From Promethearchaeota archaeon Loki_b32 (GTDB lineage Archaea > Asgardarchaeota > Lokiarchaeia > Sigyniarchaeales > SOKP01), in contig NJBH01000011.1 in the NCBI GenBank assembly GCA_005223125.1, positions 1-64,000 of the forward strand: 64,000 nucleotides of DNA, read 5' to 3'. Both the position numbers and the translations under genes were made by a program. Of the stretch, positions 17,474 to 25,021 are shown in pieces. Below the pieces are notes generated by a model, which was not told where the DNA came from, made no database searches, and saw only the letters and a program-made list of their open reading frames with translations. The first letter of the stretch is position 1. The number at the start of each line of letters is the position of its first letter.

Positions 17474-18319
17474 TCATTTTATTAGAAAAAGTTGTAACAA
17501 AAATGTAAATAAATTCAAATCATTTAAGAGGTTAAAGTTTGACATTAAATAGTCAAAAATATTCTCTTTAATAAAATACTTTAAACTTGGAAAATACCCT
17601 TCTTCTTCTTTCAGAATTTCAACAATTCGCCTAATTAAACCTAATATCTGCTTTTCTACAATGAACATATCACAATTCATCGGATCGATATTAATGATAT
17701 TAAATCCTATCCTTCTTCCAAATGTTATTTTACTCAATTCAGGATTCTTTTTGACGATCTCCAGGTCTGAATAGTGTTTAAACATTTGCTCAATTTTTAC
17801 ATATATAATCTCTCTTTTCTCTTTAGATAAATCTCCTTCTATTACATTGATAACTAAATTTAATATTTGTTGATATATTCCTAAAATATCAAAAAATTCG
17901 GCAACAGTTGTAATGCGTTCTGCTTGCTTCCACTGAGTATAATACTCATCAATAACATTCTCAAATGGTTTGTAGATTTCAACATTTCCAGCCCATTTAG
18001 TCCCCCAGCGATTTCCTTTATGAGCATATTGCTGAATAAATGTATAACGTATCACGTCTAAACGAGCTCTTAATGTTTCAGCGGTTACATCTTTAGAATC
18101 TGCTCCTATAAATAGTAAATTTGTATCCTTGTCACTTATATAAACCCACCGAAGTCCTCCCATTTCTATAGATTCTATTCCTTGTTTGAACTCAACTATT
18201 GTAAATTGATTTAGAGCCGTTAAAAGCCCCGATACTAAGTCTTCATTTATGGGAAAATCCATATAAGGCTTGTAGACAAGTGTGATGCCAGAATCGCTCT
18301 CCATAACCCAAATATTCAT
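17474..18319 (-). CDS. Longin-like domain protein, copy 1
   Basis: A 281-residue soluble protein. The first 110 residues (MNIWVMESDSGITLVYKPY, ALNQFTIVEFKQGIESIEMGGLRWVY, LLFIGAD) have the strand order of a longin/roadblock-type domain found in many Asgard proteins linked to small-GTPase biology. The remaining 170 residues are helical (EYYTQWKQAERITTVAEFFDILGIYQQIL) and have no known name. It has a paralogue of the same length at 40541-41386. It is followed downstream by the permease and preceded by an SRPBCC-like gene only 78 bp away, a likely co-transcribed pair. Membrane traffic or GTPase function is only inferred from the fold. Confidence 0.8.
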   Translation of the reverse strand: MNIWVMESDSGITLVYKPYMDFPINEDLVSGLLTALNQFTIVEFKQGIESIEMGGLRWVYISDKDTNLLFIGADSKDVTAETLRARLDVIRYTFIQQYAHKGNRWGTKWAGNVEIYKPFENVIDEYYTQWKQAERITTVAEFFDILGIYQQILNLVINVIEGDLSKEKREIIYVKIEQMFKHYSDLEIVKKNPELSKITFGRRIGFNIINIDPMNCDMFIVEKQILGLIRRIVEILKEEEGYFPSLKYFIKENIFDYLMSNFNLLNDLNLFTFLLQLFLIK

Positions 18320-18397
18320 TTTTTAACCCTTGTTTTTCAAGATATTCCAATAAATGTTAATTTTTCATATTAATTAATGTATCGTATCTGAATACTA

Positions 18398-18886
18398 TCA
18401 TAAATCATTCAAAGAGTTTGTTTTTAACCATCGCTCCAAATTTCGTAGCATATCAGTAATTTTAGTTCTCAATGTGAGCTCTGCTGCGCTTCTTCCGATT
18501 AATCCAAGAAAATCACTGCTTAACTTAAAGCTGTTTATAAACACACCTATTTTTGATTTATTATCCGAAATTGCCTTTATCCGCATACGACCCTCTAATT
18601 CTCTAACATCCTTGTTATTTCGTACATTTAATTCAATTAATAGTCCTTTTCCACCTTCCTGTTCACCCATATCTTGTAATACTAATTCTCCTTCCATTTC
18701 TATTTTAATATTGATAATCTCTTCCGTTATTTTAGTGTATAATACATTTGGGGCTATAAATTTAGCATCCATGTGTTTAGCAGGGTTAACAGTTAGCCAA
18801 AATTCTGGTTTATAGACCGCTTTTATAAGTGAATCTTTATTGCAGTTTTCTATTTCCACAACTTTAGAAATTATGTTATTTGACAC
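18398..18886 (-). CDS. SRPBCC/START-like lipid-binding-fold protein (tentative)
   Basis: A 162-residue protein with alternating strands (KVVEIENCNKDSLIKAVYKPEFWLTVNP, IINIKIEMEGELVLQDMG, KGLLIELNVRNN, LEGRMRIKAI) and a long C-terminal helix (TLRTKITDMLRNLERWL), the order of a helix-grip SRPBCC domain. No catalytic motif is apparent. It has the same direction as the longin gene downstream. The call rests on secondary-structure pattern, not on a specific family match. Confidence 0.55.
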   Translation of the reverse strand: MSNNIISKVVEIENCNKDSLIKAVYKPEFWLTVNPAKHMDAKFIAPNVLYTKITEEIINIKIEMEGELVLQDMGEQEGGKGLLIELNVRNNKDVRELEGRMRIKAISDNKSKIGVFINSFKLSSDFLGLIGRSAAELTLRTKITDMLRNLERWLKTNSLNDL

Positions 18887-19054
18887 AATACATACAATTT
18901 TATTTATTTTTTTATATAGTTATACGAATGAAAACTTATTAGCTTTAGCCTCAGTCTTCCAAGATTTAATCATATAGGAATCATTATGAGTTTTTTTTCA
19001 TCATAGGCTATAAATAAGGAAATTAAATCATTAACAAAAAAACAGTTATTAAAA

Positions 19055-19258
19055 TTAAGTAGCTCGGAATAGTTTACTTTCTTCAATACCAATTTCTTCT
19101 TTACAGTGAGGACAAATCCACACTTTATCATTTTTTTTAACAGAATTAATACAGTCATGGCATATAGCAATATCACAAATACAGTAATGAGTAGATTCCA
19201 TTGATGCTTCACAACTTTTTCCACAGCTGTAACAAATAGGAGGGGGTCGTTCTGACAT
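19055..19258 (-). CDS. RING-like/treble-clef zinc mini-protein
   Basis: A 67-residue protein with eight regularly spaced cysteines: CYSC, then CIC eleven residues on, CHDC, and CPHC. The spacing C-x2-C, C-x-C, C-x2-C, C-x2-C suggests two zinc sites in a RING/treble-clef arrangement. RING-type proteins in Asgard archaea are of interest because of their ubiquitin-like systems, but no E1/E2 gene is near, and a simple zinc-binding function is equally possible. ATG at 19258. Confidence 0.7.
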   Translation of the reverse strand: MSERPPPICYSCGKSCEASMESTHYCICDIAICHDCINSVKKNDKVWICPHCKEEIGIEESKLFRAT

Positions 19259-19354
19259 TTTTAAAATAATATCCAGTTTTAAATTATTCTTTATTATACT
19301 TTTAATTTTAAGTATTATATATTTTAATTATTAAATATAATTTTTCTCAGATAT

Positions 19355-19549
19355 ATGGATAAAATACAATCAACAATTCGGTTATTAGCGCTATTTAGTA
19401 TTTTTTTTATATATAAAGTGATTACGGGAGTTATTGAAAATAATTCAAATGAAATTATTATATGGTCATTAATTACGATTGTTTATATGATTTCGCTTGT
19501 TATAATGTATTTTTTTATTAGATTGAGGGAGAAAGAACAGAAGATTTAA
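19355..19549 (+). CDS. Small membrane protein with two transmembrane helices
   Basis: Sixty-four residues with hydrophobic segments at about 9-26 (LLALFSIFFIYKVITGVI) and 33-55 (IIIWSLITIVYMISLVIMYF), joined by an acidic loop and ending in a charged tail. No family is recognised. A TATA-like stretch (TATTATATATTTT) precedes it. It is convergent with the coiled-coil gene three bases away. Confidence 0.55.
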   Translation: MDKIQSTIRLLALFSIFFIYKVITGVIENNSNEIIIWSLITIVYMISLVIMYFFIRLREKEQKI

Positions 19550-19552
19550 GTT

Positions 19553-19831
19553 TTATTTCCTTTTCTTTAGAAAATCCGGAATCATTCCGTCAATTCCGAG
19601 ACTCTTCAAAACAGTGTCTCTTATATTCAACTGAATTGTTAAGTCAGACATTATTTTCATAGTATCCTCTAATGCTTTTGAAAATTTTTCACTTGCCTCT
19701 TTTATTGTTTGGGAGGTTAACTTTAAGGATTCTCTAATGGCTAAATTTGTCTCATGTAATTCATCTGTTAATTTTTCTATGCTACTTCTCATTTCAAAAA
19801 GTTCTTCTTTTAACTCTTTTATTCCTGCCAT
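19553..19831 (-). CDS. Small coiled-coil protein
   Basis: Ninety-two residues, nearly all heptad-like helix (IKELKEELFEMRSSIEKLTDEL, KEASEKFSKALEDTMKIM) with a short basic end (DFLKKRK). It probably oligomerises. No catalytic or DNA-binding motif is seen, and no function can be given. Confidence 0.65.
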   Translation of the reverse strand: MAGIKELKEELFEMRSSIEKLTDELHETNLAIRESLKLTSQTIKEASEKFSKALEDTMKIMSDLTIQLNIRDTVLKSLGIDGMIPDFLKKRK

Positions 19832-19964
19832 TTTTTTCTTCTCTGCTCGTTCTTAACCTATATAAATATTTAATATTTATTAAAATTGATAAATTATTGC
19901 TAAGGATAGCGTGTTTTGAATTCAAATTGAAAATAAAAAAAAAAGATTTTATTATATTATAGAA

Positions 19965-20066
19965 GGTTGAGTCCAAAAATACTTACGTCCCAAATCCATA
20001 ACGCAAATCCTTGAACAAAACAAAAAATCATTACAATAAAAGCAATTGGGAGCCAAGACATGAACT
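19965..20066 (-). pseudogene. Third copy of a membrane-protein 3' end (fragment)
   Basis: On the minus strand this encodes SWLPIAFIVMIFCFVQGFAL followed by WIWDVSIFGLNLL-like sequence, the last roughly 30 residues of the membrane protein at 23573-24256. It is closest in DNA to the fragment at 21800-21949. Homology ends near 20066, and the following bases match nothing nearby. Confidence 0.8.
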
Positions 20067-20149
20067 TAACCTTTAAAACTCGGAGAGACTACCAGTTTCG
20101 TAATTTTCAACAAAAATTATATGACATATGATAAAAATAAGGAGGAGAA

Positions 20150-20380
20150 TTATAAAATTAGTCTGAACCTTTTTAAAATTCCGTTATCAATTTTAAAGTC
20201 TTGAATTGGGACTGTGTGAGGTGTATAATTGGAATATAGAAATGTTTTTGGAAACCAAAAAGATTGCCTATCTGTAAGCTTTACGAGAACAGATCGCGGT
20301 GTTTCAGATACATAGAATCCTTTCACAATGCTAAAAGGTTCTCTTGAGTCTGGACTTTTTTTAACAGATGTGGATAACAT
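20150..20380 (-). CDS. Small protein resembling the C-terminal domain of the 30629-31354 protein
   Basis: Seventy-six residues. The segment from about 30 on (SETPRSVLVKL, SFWFPKTFLYSNY, IDNGILKRF) lines up with the C-terminal domain of the 241-residue protein at 30629 (ESPKALLITL, EFWIPKSTIHSTY, WIIEKNKIL). This looks like a small beta-rich module that exists free or attached. Its function is unknown. ATG at 20380. Confidence 0.65.
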   Translation of the reverse strand: MLSTSVKKSPDSREPFSIVKGFYVSETPRSVLVKLTDRQSFWFPKTFLYSNYTPHTVPIQDFKIDNGILKRFRLIL

Positions 20381-20482
20381 AAATATAAAATGAATTTTTT
20401 AAGTTTTAATAATAAACAGTGTAGAAAATTAATGATCTCAAAAAAATAAAAAAATATTAACCGATTTCTTCTTTTTTTATTC

Positions 20483-21334
20483 CTATTTAAGAAGTCTTAA
20501 TCTCTTTCTGAAATCTTCTCGTTCTTTTATTCCAACATTTATCAAGAGTACAAATTTATCTATCTCAATAGTCCAAGCATTATTAACTTCGTTAGGCTTT
20601 CGATTTTCCCAAATATCATCAATATTTTTAAGGTGATTAGATAAATCAGTTAGAATATCTTTTGAGATATTAAATTCCTCGTGAGAAGGATATAGCTCAT
20701 TTAAATTTTTCTCATTACAAAGGTTGATTAATATTTCAAGACTATCTATTACTTGTGCAAGATATTCTTTTGAAGGAAGAAGAACCATACCATAACGAGC
20801 AAGATCACCAGGGAAAAGTTCACCTTTATCTGTATATAAAGAAATAGATCCTGGAGAATGTCCTGCATTATGAATGATTTCAACATCGATACCACCTAAA
20901 CTAAAGACTTCTCCACCATTTAAGGGAGTTATTCTTTTCGCAGGAGGTAAGATCAAATTTATATCAGTGTAGCGATTTAAAATCGTATTTGGAGCATCTT
21001 TTAGGAAAGACAAATTAAGAGGTCTTGAAATTAGTCTGCGTTCTTTCTTATGAATAAAAATATTATCAAATTCGCCATTTGCTCCTATATGATCCCAATG
21101 AAAATGAGTATTAACTACATTTAATTTTTTTCCATTAAGTAATTTATCAATAACAGGTTTAAGTGGAAAAAGACCACAGCCCGTATCAATTAATAAGCAC
21201 TCATTATTTCCTATAATCAAGTATAAATTTGTATATATCGTGAAATAACGAGGATCAATCTCATCAAACTTTTCTCTAATTATAATTAAATGATCCTTTT
21301 GTTGAATTATTTCATAATAGTTTTCCGAATTCAT
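20483..21334 (-). CDS. Metallo-beta-lactamase-fold hydrolase
   Basis: A 283-residue MBL-fold enzyme with the signature NTHFHWDHIGANGEF near residue 75 (His-x-His-x-Asp-His), the metal ligands in GHSPGSISLY and FPGDLA downstream, and SHEEFN as the last histidine. The fold and GHSPGS motif are like glyoxalase II-type and related thioester hydrolases. The true substrate is unknown. ATG at 21334. It stands alone between fragment-rich spacers. Confidence 0.9.
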   Translation of the reverse strand: MNSENYYEIIQQKDHLIIIREKFDEIDPRYFTIYTNLYLIIGNNECLLIDTGCGLFPLKPVIDKLLNGKKLNVVNTHFHWDHIGANGEFDNIFIHKKERRLISRPLNLSFLKDAPNTILNRYTDINLILPPAKRITPLNGGEVFSLGGIDVEIIHNAGHSPGSISLYTDKGELFPGDLARYGMVLLPSKEYLAQVIDSLEILINLCNEKNLNELYPSHEEFNISKDILTDLSNHLKNIDDIWENRKPNEVNNAWTIEIDKFVLLINVGIKEREDFRKRLRLLK

Positions 21335-21730
21335 ATTAATCTATTTTTTTTTATATTTATTTGATATATAAAGCTTATGAAATTAAAGAAATCATCAAAA
21401 AAGCTATTTCAAAAGACAAGATGTAATAAAATTTATTTTTCAGATTTTTCTCTATTTCAATTCTTTTCTAATTAAAATCTTAGAAACTGTATAAATTCGA
21501 ATTGCAATAAACAATTATTCTAAAACTAGAAATAAGTCTTTTAAAAAAAAGGGTGATATAAAACTCTTTATCTCTTTAACTAAATAATCAATTCTTCCTT
21601 CCTGTCCTTTTGTCATAATTATCCCTCAAGAAATGATAATCAAGCAGGTAATATAAAATTGTTTCGAATTTCTTCTAAAATAAATGAGTTCCAATTGAAA
21701 GGTTCCCTAAAATTGTAACTATAGCTTCTG
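21335..21730. other. Gene-free AT-rich spacer
   Basis: About 395 bases upstream of the MBL gene. I see no supported coding frame, RNA fold or repeat beyond a probable promoter (TTTATTTGATATATAAAG around 21355-21373) for the MBL gene on the minus strand. Confidence 0.5.
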
Positions 21731-21949
21731 GATGCATTGATTTAGCGGTTTGGCACCCCCTTAGGTAGGTTGATAAAAAAAAAAAAAAATTAATATATAT
21801 TATAATAGATTGAGTCCAAAAATACTTACGCCCCAAATCCATAAAGCAAATCCTTGAACAAAACAAAAAATCATTACAATAAAAGCAATTGGGGGCCAAG
21901 ACATGAACTCAGAAATCTTCTGGAGAGTACCTATATAAAATTTCGCTGT
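21731..21949 (-). repeat. Duplicated segment: membrane-protein tail plus downstream flank (partial copy)
   Basis: Positions 21731-21949 repeat 23461-23725: both start GGATGCATTGATTTAGCGG, share TTAATATATATTATAATAGA and then the 3' end of the membrane-protein gene. This copy lacks about 35 bp of the flank. Its coding part (21800-21949, minus strand) gives TAKFYIGTLQKISEFMSWPP to the stop and then breaks off at 21949, where the tRNA-deacylase fragment begins. Confidence 0.88.
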
Positions 21950-22157
21950 GTCGGTTTCGCCATTAGGGCTTATTAATGACACTAAAAACAAAACGATCTT
22001 CATGGTGGATGAAGAAGTATGGAATGCTGAGGAGATTTGTTGTCACCCAAATATTAATACAGAAACTCTCCAGATTCTACGTACTGACTTTCAAAAAATC
22101 ATTAAAGCAACCAAAAATCTAATAGAAGTTAAAAAATTACCATTTTTAGAAGAATAA
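21950..22157 (+). pseudogene. 3' fragment of a YbaK/ProX-type aminoacyl-tRNA deacylase
   Basis: The frame reads VSVSPLGLINDTKNKTIFMV, then DEEVWNAEEICCHPNINTET and LRTDFQKIIKAT, matching the C-terminal third of the YbaK/ProX family of tRNA-editing domains (SPFGLLND, HPN-N-T, DF-K). The catalytic N-terminal part is missing; the sequence upstream is the inverted membrane-protein tail. A GTG near the junction could start translation, but the product would lack the fold. Confidence 0.82.
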
Positions 22158-22175
22158 GTAAAAAAATTGATATCA

Positions 22176-23300
22176 TTAGTCTGATGTCACGTAATTAACT
22201 TGCCTATCTTTTAAGTATTTAAGGATATATCTATAGTTTTCTTCCTCTACTCCAACATATTCTGGAGGAGATATTCCAACCCTATTAAATTTTCCATCTA
22301 ATACAAGATTTGCCACTGCTGAACAAGTATACCCTGTAGTGCGCGCCATTGATATTGTATCTGTTTCTTTATTGTATTCATCATAAAGATCGTAAATATA
22401 GGTCTTTTCTGCTTGGTTTTCTTGACCTTTAATTAGTATTCGCATGATAGTAAAATCTGCTTCACCGGGTTTTAATTTCCATTTTGGAAATAGTAATTTT
22501 GCAGTGACATCTATCGGTCTTATTTTTATCCCCTTTACATCAATTTTATCATACGAAAAGAATCCACTTTCCCGTAAAACTCGTAGATACTCAATGCATC
22601 CTGGATATCGTAGTGTTTTTTCAATCATATTTGGAATTTTCATAGTATCTATGAGTGATCTTAGTCCATCGGTGTTAAATGCTTCTAGTGTTCCCACTTC
22701 TTTGAAATGGATTAATTCAGGATCTGATAATGCTTCTTTAGTAATTGTGTGAGAATTTTCAACATATCTTGCGAGCCGAGTATATTCTTCAATAACATCA
22801 ATTGGGGAAAAAACTGATTTATATTCATACGGCCATTCACGTATAACTGGTAAACCACCAACATAACAGATGTATTTATCCACTACCATTCTTTCATTAT
22901 GGTAGCCGAGAATGATATTTCCCATACCGGGTGCAACACCACAATCCGTAACAGCGACAACACCATGTTCTTTTGCAATTTTATCAAGGTCTAAAGCATT
23001 TTCTGGGAAAAATGAAATATCAACAATGTTTTTTCCTGCTTCAATGACTGCCTTTACCATTGAATACCCCATAAATCCTGGAACTGCCCCAATAATAAGA
23101 TCGAAATCTTTTACGATTTCATGTATAACTTCTTTTTTTGAAAGGTCGGCTTTCAATGTGTCAATATTATTTCTTGTTTTTAAAATTTCCAATGATTCTG
23201 GGTTGATATCAACAGAAGTAACTCGGAAATTTTTACTTAGATCTATGGCAATAGCATTTCCTACTAAACCCGCTCCAAAAACAGCAATTTTTTTTTCCAT
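22176..23300 (-). CDS. Saccharopine dehydrogenase-family protein (lysine 6-dehydrogenase-like)
   Basis: A 374-residue NAD(P)-dependent enzyme. Rossmann motif GAGLVGNAIAIDL at residues 8-20, an acidic residue after strand 2 (VTSVDINPESLE, favouring NAD), VTDCGVAPGMGNIILGY near 117, and the substrate domain with TVEAFNTDGLRSL-like and RYPGCIEYLRVLRE motifs. Relatives are lysine 6-dehydrogenase, saccharopine reductase and carboxynorspermidine synthase; the length (about 370) is closest to lysine 6-dehydrogenase. The exact amino-acid substrate remains open. ATG at 23300. Confidence 0.85.
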   Translation of the reverse strand: MEKKIAVFGAGLVGNAIAIDLSKNFRVTSVDINPESLEILKTRNNIDTLKADLSKKEVIHEIVKDFDLIIGAVPGFMGYSMVKAVIEAGKNIVDISFFPENALDLDKIAKEHGVVAVTDCGVAPGMGNIILGYHNERMVVDKYICYVGGLPVIREWPYEYKSVFSPIDVIEEYTRLARYVENSHTITKEALSDPELIHFKEVGTLEAFNTDGLRSLIDTMKIPNMIEKTLRYPGCIEYLRVLRESGFFSYDKIDVKGIKIRPIDVTAKLLFPKWKLKPGEADFTIMRILIKGQENQAEKTYIYDLYDEYNKETDTISMARTTGYTCSAVANLVLDGKFNRVGISPPEYVGVEEENYRYILKYLKDRQVNYVTSD

Positions 23301-23359
23301 AATATAAATTATTCAGAATCTGTAAATAATGTTTTATATATGGAGAGAAAATATTAAAC

Positions 23360-23473
23360 ATGGTCGATTCGATTGTAACCAGAACCTTGGGAGTAGATTT
23401 TATTTATTTTGACCTTATCTTTTTATCAATCTGGATATTTTTTCTCATTAGGAAGAGATACTGGATGCATTGA
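23360..23473 (+). pseudogene. N-terminal fragment of a membrane protein cut at the duplicated segment
   Basis: ATG at 23360 opens MVDSIVTRTLGVDFIYFDLI, then FLSIWIFFLIRKRYWMH and TGA at 23471. The hydrophobic helix and positive after-stretch look like the start of a membrane protein. The frame is lost exactly where the repeat unit beginning CTGGATGCATTG enters, so the rest was probably replaced by the duplicated segment. Confidence 0.5.
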
Positions 23474-23725
23474 TTTAGCGGCCTGGCATCCTCTTTCGGC
23501 ATCGGAGTAGACTTTTTCTATTATAGGAGCCACTTTAGGTATATTGATAAAAGAAAAAAAAATTAATATATATTATAATAGATTGAGTCCAAAAATGCTT
23601 ACACCCCAAATCCATAACGCGAGACCCTGAACAAAACAGAAGATCATTATTACAAAAGCAATTGGAGGCCAGCTTAAGAATTTTGATATTTTTTGCAGTG
23701 TGCCAATATAAAATTTAGCTGTAAG
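23461..23725 (-). repeat. Duplicated segment, full copy (flank and 3' end of the intact membrane-protein gene)
   Basis: This is the parent-like copy of 21731-21949. The flank 23461-23560 also reads on the minus strand as IPKVAPIIEKVYSDAERGCQ followed by AAKSMHP; between the two copies three of four base differences in this stretch are synonymous or conservative in that frame, so the flank may itself be an old coding piece that I cannot name. Confidence 0.75.
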
Positions 23726-24256
23726 TCCAACAACAACCGCCACTATAATAAATATTATCACAAGTATCCATTTTGGATTAATAAAATTCCCTATTTCTTG
23801 AACTGCCGTATCTGGAACGATCAATGTTATGATGATTGCTGTAGCAGTACTCGCTAGGAGTCCAATAATGCTAGATAACGGAAGATCTGAGATAGGTTTG
23901 AATGCCATTGTTATACCGATCACGATCAAGAATATACTTGTGAAATGATTGGCATGATTTTCAGTAACATCTCGATATTGAAAACTAGGAGGTATATCTA
24001 GAATTAATGACATAACACCACTCCAAATAACAAAAACTCCAAGAATCAGCCCTAGATATGACATACCACGTAAAAATTTAGTAACATTAAACTCCGCTTC
24101 CTCTTCTACTTTTCTTTTTTTAAATGATCCTCGTCGTTTTCTTTCAAAGCCTAACCATGTAATCGCCATCGCACCACTTAACACCATCATGATTGCTGCT
24201 GATTGAGCAACCCAATCAAAAAATCCTCTAATTACATCCCAATAATCGAATAGCAA
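23573..24256 (-). CDS. Integral membrane protein, six or seven helices, unknown function
   Basis: A 227-residue protein with hydrophobic segments near residues 18-35, 68-92, 105-125, 130-150, 160-180 and 195-222, a basic loop (FERKRRGSFKKRKVEEE) after the first helix, and a C-terminus FGLNLL. No family is recognised. Two truncated copies of its 3' end lie at 21800-21949 and 19965-20066. The only ATG that gives the first helix is at 24256. Base use is similar to its neighbours. Confidence 0.75.
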   Translation of the reverse strand: MLFDYWDVIRGFFDWVAQSAAIMMVLSGAMAITWLGFERKRRGSFKKRKVEEEAEFNVTKFLRGMSYLGLILGVFVIWSGVMSLILDIPPSFQYRDVTENHANHFTSIFLIVIGITMAFKPISDLPLSSIIGLLASTATAIIITLIVPDTAVQEIGNFINPKWILVIIFIIVAVVVGLTAKFYIGTLQKISKFLSWPPIAFVIMIFCFVQGLALWIWGVSIFGLNLL

Positions 24257-24405
24257 TTAAATCACTTTTATGAAATTTATGAATTAAATAAATGTTAGAT
24301 TTTGTTTTTAAAAATTTACTGCAAATTTGGTTAAAATAATAGTGACAATATATTTATTTCCTTACTTGTTTTTTTATCTAAAAAACATAATAAAATTCAC
24401 TAACT

Positions 24406-24579
24406 ATGTCAGAATGGAAAAATAAGTTAGATAACGATACTAATGATACTTATTACAATAAAATCTCTTGTACCGGTTGAGGTATTATTGATGGTGTTAT
24501 TAACAGTATAAGAAATCTTAAAAAACGCAATAAAAAAAACAAACAAACAAAAATTAAATCCAAGAATCTCAAGGAGTAG
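24406..24579 (+). CDS. Candidate 57-residue selenoprotein A (in-frame TGA at codon 25)
   Basis: ATG 24406, TGA 24478-24480, TAG 24577-24579. The reading frame gives an acidic N-terminus (SEWKNKLDNDTNDTYYNKI), the motif SCTG-[TGA]-G, a hydrophobic IIDGVINSI and a lysine-rich tail. If TGA is selenocysteine, Cys at codon 22 and Sec at 25 form a C-x2-U redox pair. A second tiny ORF with the same layout lies 200 bp on, and both have a similar hairpin 27-29 nt after the stop. A TATA-like AATATATTTAT is near 24347. Lokiarchaeota are known to encode selenocysteine with downstream SECIS elements. An alternative is a 24-residue peptide ending at TGA, or chance. Confidence 0.5.
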
Positions 24580-24594
24580 ATTATTAAATCTTAG

Positions 24595-24632
24595 GATCTC
24601 CTCTTATGAATTCCGTGAAGAATTCGAGATTA
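24595..24632 (+). promoter_or_regulatory. Candidate SECIS-like hairpin A
   Basis: Stem GAATTC (24608-24613), loop CGTGAA, stem GAATTC (24620-24625); GATCTC before and GAGATT after can extend the stem around a 5'-side bulge. It shares TAGGAT, TTAT, TTCCG, AAGAA and GAGAT in the same order with hairpin B. The helix between any AUGA/GA core and the loop is shorter than in eukaryotic SECIS elements, so the match to a known SECIS class is not proven. Confidence 0.45.
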
Positions 24633-24787
24633 ACATAAAAATTTCTAATTTTATTAGGGATTAAGAATTAACTCAAAAATCCTTATAAAAAATTAAATCT
24701 CACAATCTACATTTTATATTTTATAATCGCCGCTCTTTTATCTTTTCCTTGCTATACTACAAATAGATAGTTAAAGGTTAAATAACA

Positions 24788-24946
24788 ATGGAAGAACAGG
24801 AAGATTATTTAGATCTTGAATTTGATGATGATTGCTACAGTACAACTTGAAACATGCTTAGTATGTGGTATAAAAGAGCTAAAAAACTCCGAAAAATACG
24901 TGAAGCACAAGAAAAAAAAATGAAAATAAAACTCTCAAATAATTAA
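24788..24946 (+). CDS. Candidate 52-residue selenoprotein B (in-frame TGA at codon 21)
   Basis: ATG 24788 with AAAGGTTA upstream, TGA 24848-24850, TAA 24944-24946. The frame gives an acidic N-terminus (EEQEDYLDLEFDDD), CYSTT-[TGA]-NMLSMW and a basic tail (YKRAKKLRKIREAQEKK). The arrangement acidic, Cys/Ser/Thr, TGA, hydrophobic, basic is the same as in ORF A, and the following hairpin is also alike. Both features recurring side by side make TGA readthrough more likely than two independent accidents. The function is unknown; a small membrane-peripheral redox peptide is a guess. Confidence 0.5.
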
Positions 24947-24954
24947 ATCATTAA

Positions 24955-24998
24955 ATGGTAGGATTTAATTATAAGTTCCGCAAGAACTTTGAGATACG
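24955..24998 (+). promoter_or_regulatory. Candidate SECIS-like hairpin B
   Basis: Stem AAGTTC (24973-24978), loop CGCAA, stem GAACTT (24984-24989), preceded by TAGGATTTAATTAT and followed by TGAGAT. The base-paired stem differs from hairpin A while the loop-proximal TTCCG...AAGAA is kept, which is what a conserved RNA structure would show. Confidence 0.45.
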
Positions 24999-25021
24999 AA
25001 AAATTTTATTCTTTATATTTT

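Noticed and set aside
23360-23570. A third ORF with in-frame TGA (RKRYWMH-[TGA]-FSGLASS) as another selenoprotein
   Set aside because: The TGA sits exactly at the border of the duplicated segment, whose other copy reads as non-coding on this strand. The frame after TGA is better explained by the opposite-strand remnant.
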